Origin: Erysipelotrichaceae bacterium
GTDB taxonomy: Bacteria > Bacillota_I > Bacilli_A > Acholeplasmatales > Anaeroplasmataceae
Assembly: GCA_015059145.1 (NCBI GenBank)
Contig: SVAZ01000002.1
Span: forward strand, 62,001 to 126,000
Length of the DNA stretch: 64,000 bases
Direction: 5' to 3'
In this document: positions 43,588 through 51,154 of the stretch, in pieces
Layout: every line of letters begins with the position of its first letter
How positions within the stretch are numbered: the first letter of the stretch is position 1
The notes under the pieces: generated by a model
Told to the model about the DNA's origin: nothing
Databases searched by the model: none
The model's input: only the letters and a program-made list of their open reading frames with translations
Program-made: the position numbers and the translations under genes

Positions 43588-44208
43588 TTGAAACGCATAC
43601 AACAAACCTATGAAAATACAATCATCATTCAGAAATCAGAATTCATCACTAGATTATTTAGAGTTGAATCTGTTAATGAGGTTGAAGAAATATTAGAAAA
43701 AATAAGAAAAAAGCATTACGATGCTACACATAATTGTTATGCATATATCATTGGAGATAATCAAGAAATCCAAAAGTGCTCTGATGATGGTGAACCTCAA
43801 AAAACTGCAGGTGCACCAATGATGGATGCATTAAAGAAAAATAATGTCACAAATATTCTTGCGATAGTAACAAGATATTTTGGTGGAACACTATTGGGGG
43901 CTGGCGGCTTAGTAAGAGCATATTCCTCTTCTGTTAGTGAATGCTTAAAGCTTTGTGATTTTTATGAGGTAAAAAAACAAATAAGCTTCTCACTTACTAC
44001 AAGCTATGGTGGCTACAACACAATCCTAAAGGTTATACCTTATATAACAATTAGCGAGGTATCCTTTACCACAGATGTTATAATTAATGCTACATGTGAT
44101 ATAGAAAAGTTTGAACAGCTAGATAGTGATTTATACAAATATAAAATATCTGCACAGGCTATAACTAATTTGGGAGAAATTTCTATTGAGGTTTCCTCAA
44201 ATACTTAA
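43588..44208 (+). CDS. YigZ/IMPACT (UPF0029) family protein
   Basis: 206 residues with a TTG start, chosen because GGTGAT lies 3-4 bases upstream and the promoter -10 lies between it and the longer frame's ATG. Family motifs: ATHNCYAYIIGD, SDDGEPQKTAGAP and RYFGGTLLGAGGLVRAYS, then a C-terminal ferredoxin-like DUF1949 domain. Role uncertain (translation-linked in relatives). Its end overlaps the convergent spoIIID end by 26 bases. Confidence 0.93.
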   Translation: MKRIQQTYENTIIIQKSEFITRLFRVESVNEVEEILEKIRKKHYDATHNCYAYIIGDNQEIQKCSDDGEPQKTAGAPMMDALKKNNVTNILAIVTRYFGGTLLGAGGLVRAYSSSVSECLKLCDFYEVKKQISFSLTTSYGGYNTILKVIPYITISEVSFTTDVIINATCDIEKFEQLDSDLYKYKISAQAITNLGEISIEVSSNT

Positions 44209-44434
44209 GCTTTGTAGCCTCTCCGCCACGTATATGGCGGATTTTTTTATTATAGTCAAGTAAATCCCTTACCTTATCATAAAGCTCAGGATCTATATCA
44301 ATTAATCGTGTAGTTAAATCATAGTGTACTGTAGATTTTGAATATCCAACAAGCTTAGCTACCTCCCTAACTGTTCTCTTACCGTCCAGCATTAGATTAG
44401 CTATTGTTATGGCTCTAGTATCTAAATAATCCAT
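44183..44434 (-). CDS. spoIIID: SpoIIID, mother-cell sporulation regulator
   Basis: Small DNA-binding protein that tunes sigma-E genes in the mother cell. 83 residues; the helix-turn-helix shows KRTVREVAKLVGYSKSTVHYDLTTRL (about 19-44), followed by DPELYDKVRDLLDYNKKIRHIRGGEAT, both highly typical of the family. AGGTGATTAGAT before the ATG. A sequence CATATAGT resembling a sigma-E -10 lies just upstream, without a clear -35. Confidence 0.95.
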   Translation of the reverse strand: MDYLDTRAITIANLMLDGKRTVREVAKLVGYSKSTVHYDLTTRLIDIDPELYDKVRDLLDYNKKIRHIRGGEATKLKYLRKPQ

Positions 44435-44472
44435 ATCTAATCACCTACTGAACTATATGCATATAAAAAAAT

Positions 44473-44497
44473 AAAAAGACTAAATTTAATTAGTCTT
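44473..44497 (-). terminator. Terminator of the pre-peptide gene
   Basis: 8-bp stem AAGACTAA / TTAGTCTT (44476-44483 with 44490-44497), 6-base loop, then TTTTTATTTTTTT; 11 bases beyond the peptide stop and before spoIIID. Confidence 0.85.
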
Positions 44498-44507
44498 AAA
44501 TAATTTT

Positions 44508-44756
44508 TTATAATGTATATTCTCTTAAAGAAAACATACCATAATTGTCTGGATCCTCTCCTGGGTCCACGGCTGCTAGATTAATTGTTTCATCTCTAAG
44601 CGAAAACATACCATAATTGTCTGGATCCTCTTCTGGATCTTTTGCGGCAAGCTTATGCTCAACCTTATCCTCCTCAATAGAATTTAATACACCTTCAAAT
44701 GATACTGCCATTAAAAATAATGAAAGTGATGTAAAAATAAATAATAGTTTTTTCAT
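44508..44756 (-). CDS. Exported 82-residue pre-peptide with two 24-residue repeats
   Basis: Not recognised as a known family. Residues 1-20 form a signal-like start (two lysines, then LLFIFTSLSLFLMAVSF). After an acidic linker come two repeats, residues 35-58 and 59-82, each reading LAA-x-DP-x-EDPDNYGMFSLR; a 12-residue core (EDPDNYGMFSLR) is identical in both. The layout (secretion signal, then repeated C-terminal peptide) resembles pro-pheromones with several copies of one signal, such as Phr/PapR/NprX types, or a small antimicrobial precursor. It lies 62 bases downstream of a helical-repeat regulator, the plcR-papR arrangement. Strong GGAGG site 7 bases before the ATG, own -10 and a Spo0A box upstream, own terminator downstream. 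Confidence 0.72.
   Translation of the reverse strand: MKKLLFIFTSLSLFLMAVSFEGVLNSIEEDKVEHKLAAKDPEEDPDNYGMFSLRDETINLAAVDPGEDPDNYGMFSLREYTL
44511..44654. repeat. Two 72-bp coding repeats in the pre-peptide gene
   Basis: Units 44583-44654 and 44511-44582. A 30-base block (44530-44559 and 44602-44631) is identical, including silent positions, so the duplication is recent or kept alike by gene conversion. Confidence 0.92.
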
Positions 44757-44779
44757 ATTTTCCTCCTCATTGCATCTTA

Positions 44780-44785
44780 ATTATA
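44780..44785 (-). promoter_or_regulatory. -10 element of the pre-peptide gene
   Basis: TATAAT preceded by TG, 24 bases before the start codon. No standard -35 (CAAAAT at that place), which fits a promoter that needs an activator. Confidence 0.55.
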
Positions 44786-44796
44786 CACATTTGATA

Positions 44797-44803
44797 TGTC
44801 GAA
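44797..44803. promoter_or_regulatory. Spo0A box upstream of the pre-peptide gene
   Basis: TGTCGAA, a perfect 7-base 0A-box core, 11 bases upstream of the -10 and next to the -35 place, where bound Spo0A would contact or block RNA polymerase. Confidence 0.6.
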
Positions 44804-44818
44804 TTTTGTTAATATTTA

Positions 44819-46027
44819 TTATGAAAATATTTTTTTACAAATTTTAATAAATGTTAGATTATGAAGCTTAGATAAAATTGCATCAGTTTGCTTCGATACA
44901 CGCACACCATTACATAAGTTGTTTATCTCTAATACTAATTGATAATACAATTCATAAAAATCTTTATTTTTATATTGCTTTTTTATGTCATCAAATAGCA
45001 AGTTGTACTCCTCTTTTTTATTAAGCTTATATAAAATTATCAAATATTCAATCTTCCACTCATCCTGTGTAATTACATCCTTATTTTCAATAATAAAATC
45101 ATAAGCCTCACAATACTTATCTAATAATATTAAGCATTCTATAATTCCTCTAAGAATCGATCTTTTATATTTAGTGTTATAAGAATCGTAGGCTAAATAT
45201 AACGAAAATAAAACATCATATGCATTATAATAGCTTCCTAATAATATTAAAGAATAAGCCATATTAATTTTTACGTAAATAGCTCTTTGAAAATTAGACA
45301 CCTCAACAAAACCATTGTAGGATTTCATGCCATATATAGTAGCATTCATATAATCTCCACAATAGTAATATGCATCAGATATTATCTTATTTAATAAAGG
45401 CTGTACAAATAAATATCTTACTGATAAAGCGGTAGCCTCTTCAATCTCAGCTTTATTAATAGTATGATTTAATATACTATCTCCATACATTTTTATTATT
45501 AAAAGAAACAATCTATATTCACCAACAAATAAATCCTTATAAGGTTTTGCAATTTTATAAAAATTCTTAAATAAACCTGCTACAGTAGGAATTGAGTATG
45601 GAGTAAATGATATATCTAAATAAAATTTTAAAGCTTTAAATGCTAATCCTGCCATAGAGGAAACATTGTTAACATTCTCATTCATAAGAGTAAGATTTTG
45701 CTCTATAAGAAGCATATCCTCTTCCTTCTTTTCAATTCTCATATATAGAATATCTTCTATAATCTTTGAAAAGCTTCTTGATAGCTGTTCTAGAATTTCA
45801 TCATCTGGTATAAATAGGTTATATTCTCTAGAAATAATTTCATAATAATAGTATTTATTTTTCTCTTTATTTTTTAAAAAGAATCGATATGAATTTGCAG
45901 ATATTCCTGTTTTTTTAAAAAAATCTTTTTTTAAAATACGATTTTCCTTTAAATAAATTTCTAAAAAATCATAAAAATTATCGATGTTAATTACATCCTT
46001 TAAATTAAAATAATACACAAAGTGCAT
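44819..46027 (-). CDS. Helical-repeat regulator, RNPP/Rgg-like
   Basis: 402 residues. Residues about 15-70 fit a divergent helix-turn-helix (FLEIYLKENRILKKDFFKKTGISANSYRFFLKN), and residues 75-400 are paired helices with TPR-like spacing (YYYCGDYMNATIYGMKSY; MAYSLILLGSYYNAYDVLFSL; CLILLDKYCEAYDFII), as in peptide-sensing RNPP regulators. GGTGAT lies 5 bases before the ATG. It directly precedes the pre-peptide gene, and a perfect Spo0A box lies about 75 bases upstream. The HTH is weak, so a Rap-like protein-binding role is an alternative. Confidence 0.7.
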   Translation of the reverse strand: MHFVYYFNLKDVINIDNFYDFLEIYLKENRILKKDFFKKTGISANSYRFFLKNKEKNKYYYYEIISREYNLFIPDDEILEQLSRSFSKIIEDILYMRIEKKEEDMLLIEQNLTLMNENVNNVSSMAGLAFKALKFYLDISFTPYSIPTVAGLFKNFYKIAKPYKDLFVGEYRLFLLIIKMYGDSILNHTINKAEIEEATALSVRYLFVQPLLNKIISDAYYYCGDYMNATIYGMKSYNGFVEVSNFQRAIYVKINMAYSLILLGSYYNAYDVLFSLYLAYDSYNTKYKRSILRGIIECLILLDKYCEAYDFIIENKDVITQDEWKIEYLIILYKLNKKEEYNLLFDDIKKQYKNKDFYELYYQLVLEINNLCNGVRVSKQTDAILSKLHNLTFIKICKKIFS

Positions 46028-46045
46028 AGATAATCACCATGTTTA

Positions 46046-46051
46046 ATTTTA
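46046..46051 (-). promoter_or_regulatory. -10-like element of the regulator gene
   Basis: TAAAAT, about 19 bases before the start codon, with no recognisable -35 (CTTTTA). An activator such as Spo0A could supply this. Confidence 0.4.
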
Positions 46052-46102
46052 CTACAAAACAAAAAAATTAAAAGAAAAAAGTGGTAGAATTTGGAAAAAC
46101 TG

Positions 46103-46109
46103 TTCGACA
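46103..46109. promoter_or_regulatory. Spo0A box upstream of the regulator gene
   Basis: TTCGACA followed by AAAA, i.e. TTTTGTCGAA on the minus strand, a perfect 0A-box core in an AT-rich intergenic strip. Confidence 0.6.
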
Positions 46110-46110
46110 A

Positions 46111-46142
46111 AAAGAAAAATAAGAAGCTCAGCTTCTTATTTT
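46111..46142 (-). terminator. Terminator of the spoIIQ gene
   Basis: 12-bp stem (46116-46127 with 46131-46142), 3-base loop, then T-rich tract; overlaps the spoIIQ stop. Confidence 0.85.
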
Positions 46143-46825
46143 GTCTCTACGATTTCATCGATTTCTTTTCCAAAAATATTCATTGGATTTAAATATTTAC
46201 CATTATTCATCACTTCAAGATGCACATGGACTCCAGCCTCAGGATCATTTATAGATTCAGATGCTGTTGCGATTACATCACCTTGTGAAACCACAGCTCC
46301 AACAGCTACATTAAGATTCTTTAGTGAAGAATAAACACTAGTAATATTGTTAGCATGCTTGATTGTAATAGTTGCACCACATAATTCATCTTCTTCGATT
46401 GATTGAATTACACCATCATAAATAGCAAGAACCTCGAAACTTGAATTGTCATTCTTCTTATAGCTTAGCCCTGTAGATGTAACCATTTCAATGCCATTAT
46501 TGATTACAGCAGCCTCTAATTCCTCATCAGATAAAGAATCATCAAAATAAGTTCTAGCTATTACGTAGTCTCCCGTAAGAGGTAAAATGAATTTTTCAAC
46601 AACCTCTACTGGTGTCTCATCTACTGGTTCATTATCAGTATTAGCCTGTGAATCATCTTGACTAGGTGTATCGCCTGTTGGAGGAGTTTCATCTACTGGA
46701 TCTTCTGTATTATTTAATGCTAATGATGCAATACCGATTACAGCCGCAAATACAAAAACAACCACACCGATAAATATTAACAATTCCTTCTTCTCAATGA
46801 AAAATCTTTTAATTTTTTCTTTCAT
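46136..46825 (-). CDS. spoIIQ: SpoIIQ-type M23 (LytM-domain) membrane protein
   Basis: Forespore-side half of the SpoIIQ-SpoIIIAH channel that links forespore and mother cell. 229 residues: cytoplasmic start, one membrane helix (about 16-36), an Asp/Pro/Thr-rich stalk, then a LytM domain (about 100-225) ending HVHLEVMNNGKYLNPMNI. The first zinc His of active M23 enzymes is replaced (NNGIEMV), as in B. subtilis SpoIIQ, so it is probably not an active peptidase. Start set at MKEKIKRF, with GAGGTG upstream. Next to DUF1146/YwzB and near SpoIIID, as in Bacillus. Confidence 0.85.
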   Translation of the reverse strand: MKEKIKRFFIEKKELLIFIGVVVFVFAAVIGIASLALNNTEDPVDETPPTGDTPSQDDSQANTDNEPVDETPVEVVEKFILPLTGDYVIARTYFDDSLSDEELEAAVINNGIEMVTSTGLSYKKNDNSSFEVLAIYDGVIQSIEEDELCGATITIKHANNITSVYSSLKNLNVAVGAVVSQGDVIATASESINDPEAGVHVHLEVMNNGKYLNPMNIFGKEIDEIVETK

Positions 46826-46842
46826 ATCTTTCACCTCAATTT

Positions 46843-46872
46843 TATTATTTACAAAAATTAGGTGAATATACA
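46843..46872 (-). promoter_or_regulatory. Possible sigma-F promoter of spoIIQ
   Basis: TGTATA (46867-46872), 14-base spacer, GTAAATAATA (46843-46852), which resembles the sigma-F pattern (GTwTA, then GGnrAnAnTw) with one mismatch. Tentative. Confidence 0.35.
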
Positions 46873-46881
46873 TTATAATAA

Positions 46882-47100
46882 TTAAAATTGAAGATTATTA
46901 ACAAGACCCATTATTGCAGCAGTTGCGAGTGATGCAAATACAAGTGACAAAATCAACTGTGTAGCTCTTATTTGCCATGTTGAACCCTGCTTGAATAATG
47001 CTTCAAGCCTTGTTGCTAATATTATTAAAAAACATAAACAAAAGAATATACAAAATACAATCGTATAAATTAATGAATAAATATCAATTGAAAGTATCAT
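46882..47100 (-). CDS. DUF1146 (YwzB-type) membrane protein
   Basis: 72 residues with two membrane helices (about 8-30 and 47-66) joined by RLEALFKQGSTWQIRATQLILS, the conserved loop of the DUF1146/YwzB family. AAGGAGATAAT before the ATG. In Bacillus ywzB lies upstream of murAA, spoIID and spoIIQ; murAA and spoIID are missing here. Function unknown. Confidence 0.85.
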   Translation of the reverse strand: MILSIDIYSLIYTIVFCIFFCLCFLIILATRLEALFKQGSTWQIRATQLILSLVFASLATAAIMGLVNNLQF

Positions 47101-47168
47101 ATTATCTCCTTCCTTCTTACATTAAATTATATAATAATTAATTATTCCTATATCAAATAAATTCAATT

Positions 47169-47208
47169 AAAAAGACTCGGCAAAAGTATAATATCAAAAC
47201 CGAATCTT
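47169..47208 (-). terminator. Terminator of the rpiB-upp operon
   Basis: 9-bp stem AAGATTCGG / CCGAGTCTT with one G-U pair, long loop, then TTTTTAATT; 11 bases after the upp stop. Confidence 0.7.
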
Positions 47209-47218
47209 ATATAAATAT

Positions 47219-47842
47219 TTATTTAGTACCGAATAAACGATCTCCACAATCACCTAAGCCAGGAACAATATATCCATTCTCATTAAGCTTCTCATCTAAG
47301 CTAGCAAGATAAATATCAACATCTGGATGAACATTTTGCATATGATTAATTCCCTCAGGTGCGCCAACTAAGCCTACATATCTAATATCCTTACAGCCTC
47401 TATTTTTTAGCATAGTAATAGCTTGTGCTGCACTTCCGCCAGTTGCTAGCATTGGATCAACTACTAAAACAATTGAGCTAGCTATACTATCTGGAAATTT
47501 AGCATAATATTCTACAGGCTCTAGTGTTTCTTCATTTCTGTATAAACCAATAAATCCTACCTTAGCAGTCGGAATCATTCCACGTATGCCATCTACCATA
47601 CCAAGACCAGCACGAAGTATTGGAACAATAACAACATCGCTAGCAATCTCATATTGTATTGTCTTACAAATAGGAGTCTCGATTTCTATTTCTTTTAGAG
47701 GCAAATCTCTAGTAATTTCATATGCCATAAGTCCAGCAATCTCACTTACATTTTGATAGAAATCCTTTGTTTTAGTTTCCTTCTTTCTAATGTTTGTCAT
47801 TTTATGCTTAACTAATGAATGATTTAATATTGTAACTGACAT
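47219..47842 (-). CDS. upp: Uracil phosphoribosyltransferase
   Basis: Salvages uracil to UMP with PRPP. 207 residues, normal length. PRPP-binding motif [15 protein letters not shown] and the uracil loop [17 protein letters not shown] at the end are complete. Two-base gap after rpiB. Confidence 0.97.
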   Translation of the reverse strand: MSVTILNHSLVKHKMTNIRKKETKTKDFYQNVSEIAGLMAYEITRDLPLKEIEIETPICKTIQYEIASDVVIVPILRAGLGMVDGIRGMIPTAKVGFIGLYRNEETLEPVEYYAKFPDSIASSIVLVVDPMLATGGSAAQAITMLKNRGCKDIRYVGLVGAPEGINHMQNVHPDVDIYLASLDEKLNENGYIVPGLGDCGDRLFGTK

Positions 47843-47844
47843 AA

Positions 47845-48291
47845 TTAAAATTCCTCTTCATATTTAGTAATTTTATCTATTCTTCTTTGATGACGCTCAT
47901 TATTTGAAAATGCTGTATTTAGCCATATATCAACAATCTCATATGCTAAAGCGCGCCCAGTATATTTTGCAGATAATGCTAAGCAATTAGTATCATTATG
48001 CTCTCTAGTCAATAATGCAGCATCCTTACTACCGACTAGTGCACATCTAACTCCTTTTACCTTATTTGCGATAATAGACATACCAATACCTGTATAGCAA
48101 ATTACTATGCCCTTATCTACAGTTTTATCCTTAATATCCTTCGCAACCATATAACCAAAATCTGTGTAATCACAGCTATCCTTAGTATATGTACCTCTAT
48201 CAATTAATTCATGACCCTGTTTTTTTAAATAATCAATAATGTCATTTTTTAATTCTAAAGCTGAATGATCGCATCCAATTGAAATTTTCAT
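47845..48291 (-). CDS. rpiB: Ribose-5-phosphate isomerase B
   Basis: Interconverts ribose and ribulose 5-phosphates. 148 residues; start [16 protein letters not shown] with the catalytic GCDHSA, then [13 protein letters not shown] and [12 protein letters not shown]. The family also includes sugar-specific LacAB isomerases, but pairing with upp suggests RpiB. Start set after the GAGGT ribosome site. Confidence 0.94.
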   Translation of the reverse strand: MKISIGCDHSALELKNDIIDYLKKQGHELIDRGTYTKDSCDYTDFGYMVAKDIKDKTVDKGIVICYTGIGMSIIANKVKGVRCALVGSKDAALLTREHNDTNCLALSAKYTGRALAYEIVDIWLNTAFSNNERHQRRIDKITKYEEEF

Positions 48292-48336
48292 ACACAATAC
48301 CTCTTAATCAAATTTAATTTTAAAACTTACTTACTT

Positions 48337-48345
48337 ATTATAGCA
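48337..48345 (-). promoter_or_regulatory. Extended -10 promoter of rpiB-upp
   Basis: TGCTATAAT, a perfect extended -10, about 45 bases before the rpiB start. Confidence 0.6.
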
Positions 48346-48373
48346 TATAAATAATAAAAATGATATAAACACT

Positions 48374-48400
48374 TAAAAACACCTACATAATGTAGGTGTT
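48374..48400 (-). terminator. Terminator of the pectin operon
   Basis: 10-bp stem AACACCTACA / TGTAGGTGTT, 3-base loop and T-run; 5 bases after the GH28 stop. Confidence 0.85.
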
Positions 48401-48405
48401 ATTTA

Positions 48406-49956
48406 TTATTTTATAAACTTTTTAACCTCAAAGCATTCAATATCTTTTTCCTTTAATCCATCGAATCTAACATTCTTAATATTAACCTTATTCACATAGT
48501 TAAATATTAGTCCTTTGCCAGACATTGGATCTAACCCATCCATCATAGCAGGAACACCTGGCTTTGGATTATTAGAATACGCAAAAGATACATTATTAAC
48601 TTCAATTGACTCTATTGGTTGTTCTGGTAATCCATAAAAGGTTCCAGCAGCAACATTAACATTTGTACATTCAATATCTCTAAATACAAACTTTCCTAAA
48701 TAAGGCGTTCTATCATCTACAGGAAGTTTTTCCTTAGAATATACATATTCTGTATGACCATCTGGATCACAGAAATAAAACATATTAATAACAAGAGGAG
48801 TTAAAACATCTGTCATTTTAATATTTTCAAATACAATTCCATCAATAACAGCATCTTTACCTCTACCTCTACGAGTCTTAATTCTTAAGCCTCTATCAGT
48901 TTCATTAAATAAACACTGAGATACTCGAATATCCTTAATACCTCCAGACATTTCACTACCCAAAACGATAGCACCATGTCCAAAATTCATAGAACAATTT
49001 CTAATATTAAATCCTTCAGAAGGCTTTTTGTGCTTTCTACCCATATAAATCTTTCCTGATTTAATTGCGATACAATCATCACCAACTGAGAAATAGACAC
49101 CGATAATATCAACGTTCTTACATGATTCAGGATCACATCCATCAGTATTAGGAGAATTCTTAGGATTAATTAGCTTTAAATCGATAAATCTTAAATTCTC
49201 TGAAAAATAAGGATGTAAATTCCATGAAGGTGTATTAGTAAATGTTAAGCCTTGAACACAAATATTCTTACAATTATTTAAAAATAATCCTCTAGGTCTC
49301 CATGCAATACGTCTAGTGCGTACATCAACCCACCAATCAGAATTATCAGCGTTACCATTAATAACACCTGGTCCTATAATGTTTACATTTTCAACATTAA
49401 TACCAGTAATTATGCTAGCAAAGCAATCAAGTGGATTACCTTCCCAAGAGCCAAGATTATATTCATCAGTTTCATCTGATGTATAAGTCACACCTGGTAA
49501 AACTGGATAATTATTTCTATCAATATCTCCTATTAAAGTTGCATCCTTATCAAACTCAATAGTTATATTACTTTTAAGGAATAGAGGTCCAGTATAATAA
49601 TTTCCTTTTGGAAAATATACTCTACCATTATCTGGACAAGCTAAAATACACGCTTGAATATATTGAGTGTCTAAACTTTGTCCATCTCCCTTGGCACCAA
49701 ACTTTTTAACGTTTAAAGTTACATATTCATAAGATGTAATAAGCTTTCTGGTAACAGATTCGAAACCCTTAATAAGCTTTAGTTCATATTGAGTATTAGG
49801 TTCTAAATTGTATATAGAAAAAACATTTGTGTTTACAGACTCTTTATATAAAACATCATCAACATATACATTATATAAATCTGTGTTATAAATATCATTA
49901 TTAATAATTTCTATAGTGGCACTTCTAGAAGTCTTATAGATTACATTAAAATCCAT
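48406..49956 (-). CDS. GH28 polygalacturonase-type glycoside hydrolase, cytoplasmic
   Basis: Hydrolyses galacturonic-acid chains (polygalacturonase or rhamnogalacturonase family). 516 residues: an FN3-like N-domain (about 1-80), then the right-handed beta-helix from VKKFGAKGDGQSLDTQYIQ. Catalytic set in order: NTDG (first Asp), GDDCIAIKSG (Asp pair), FGHGAIVLGSE (His) and RIKTRRGRG. No signal peptide, so it acts inside the cell on imported oligomers. Last gene of the operon; GGAGG before the ATG. Confidence 0.94.
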   Translation of the reverse strand: MDFNVIYKTSRSATIEIINNDIYNTDLYNVYVDDVLYKESVNTNVFSIYNLEPNTQYELKLIKGFESVTRKLITSYEYVTLNVKKFGAKGDGQSLDTQYIQACILACPDNGRVYFPKGNYYTGPLFLKSNITIEFDKDATLIGDIDRNNYPVLPGVTYTSDETDEYNLGSWEGNPLDCFASIITGINVENVNIIGPGVINGNADNSDWWVDVRTRRIAWRPRGLFLNNCKNICVQGLTFTNTPSWNLHPYFSENLRFIDLKLINPKNSPNTDGCDPESCKNVDIIGVYFSVGDDCIAIKSGKIYMGRKHKKPSEGFNIRNCSMNFGHGAIVLGSEMSGGIKDIRVSQCLFNETDRGLRIKTRRGRGKDAVIDGIVFENIKMTDVLTPLVINMFYFCDPDGHTEYVYSKEKLPVDDRTPYLGKFVFRDIECTNVNVAAGTFYGLPEQPIESIEVNNVSFAYSNNPKPGVPAMMDGLDPMSGKGLIFNYVNKVNIKNVRFDGLKEKDIECFEVKKFIK

Positions 49957-49957
49957 A

Positions 49958-50542
49958 CTATTCCTCCATTAATTGTCTTTTATATTTGATTCTTTCATAT
50001 AAAGAAATAGACAAATTCTTTACACACAAACACACAGAATCACAGATGATAAAGCATAAAGCATAGGTGAATGGTTCAATACCAGCTCCACCAGTTGTTC
50101 CAAACGGGTCAAAAACCCATCCTAATTTTCCTAAGCCAACTGTAATTAAAAATAAAACAAATGACAATGGCATCATATATAATAATGAAAATATAAAAGA
50201 TTTCAAACCTTTAACATTAATCATATTATATCTAAAAGTATTATTTCTTCGGTTGTAAAGTAATCTTACATAAGGTCTAACCATATAGTTAGAAAAAATA
50301 GCTAATGCTAAACCAAATAATAATATCAAATTCAAACTCTGAGCCATAATAGCAACTGGATCATCTGTTTGAATGGAACTAAAATCAATAATATCAACTG
50401 ACATTCCTATAAAGTAAATGGCAGCCGCAGCTGCCCAATACTTTAGTACAAGAACGATTAACCAGGAAGGAACCTTAGATAGCTTATCAAGCTGATAAGG
50501 ATTAGTTTCCTTATTTAATTCTTCTTCTACTTTTTTCTTCAT
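49958..50542 (-). CDS. Hypothetical membrane protein of the pectin operon
   Basis: 194 residues, about four membrane helices (30-48, 66-87, 110-132, 150-172), charged ends, no known motif seen. One-base gap to the next membrane-protein gene and to GH28, so cotranscribed. Possibly an accessory subunit of the sugar importer; inference from position only. Confidence 0.65.
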   Translation of the reverse strand: MKKKVEEELNKETNPYQLDKLSKVPSWLIVLVLKYWAAAAAIYFIGMSVDIIDFSSIQTDDPVAIMAQSLNLILLFGLALAIFSNYMVRPYVRLLYNRRNNTFRYNMINVKGLKSFIFSLLYMMPLSFVLFLITVGLGKLGWVFDPFGTTGGAGIEPFTYALCFIICDSVCLCVKNLSISLYERIKYKRQLMEE

Positions 50543-50543
50543 T

Positions 50544-51143
50544 TTATCTATTTACCTTCTCATAAGTTCTATCATAGAAAATAAATGCTAATACAACACC
50601 AATAATTGATGATGCAACTGACAATATTATAGAGAATACCGACATAATGTAATTAATATTCCAACTAAATGGCTCCTTAGTAACAATAGTACCATTTAAA
50701 ACTAAATTACGATAATAGAATATTGCAAATAAATATAATACACCACAAATAGTAATTACAATTGTTGATAATAATGCTTTAACAACAGAACCTAAATTCT
50801 TCTTACTCATAACTGACGCAGCAGTAAATACATTTAATATACCAAATAACATTAATAAGAATAATGCAATACCAGTATAGTCAAATCCTAAATAATTACC
50901 AGTAATTACTTCAAAAGTATCTAAATCATATGTAGCATAAGAAAATTTCATATCAGATACTACAGGCGCATGGAATACTAAGAAGAATCCAATGAATACT
51001 CCAGGAACAGCAATTAAAAACCCCGGTAACTTCATATTATTATATTTAAAAGAAGTTATAAAATCATAGAATACATTTTTAATATAAGTCCAGAACATTA
51101 ATAATACTTTCTTAATGCCCTTTGCTTCAGTATTTTTTTCCAT
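50544..51143 (-). CDS. Hypothetical membrane protein of the pectin operon
   Basis: 199 residues with about four membrane helices (39-58, 90-110, 122-145, 165-190). AGGAGG before the ATG. Not recognised; between the ATPase gene and another membrane protein of the same type. Confidence 0.68.
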   Translation of the reverse strand: MEKNTEAKGIKKVLLMFWTYIKNVFYDFITSFKYNNMKLPGFLIAVPGVFIGFFLVFHAPVVSDMKFSYATYDLDTFEVITGNYLGFDYTGIALFLLMLFGILNVFTAASVMSKKNLGSVVKALLSTIVITICGVLYLFAIFYYRNLVLNGTIVTKEPFSWNINYIMSVFSIILSVASSIIGVVLAFIFYDRTYEKVNR

Positions 51144-51154
51144 TATTATACCTC

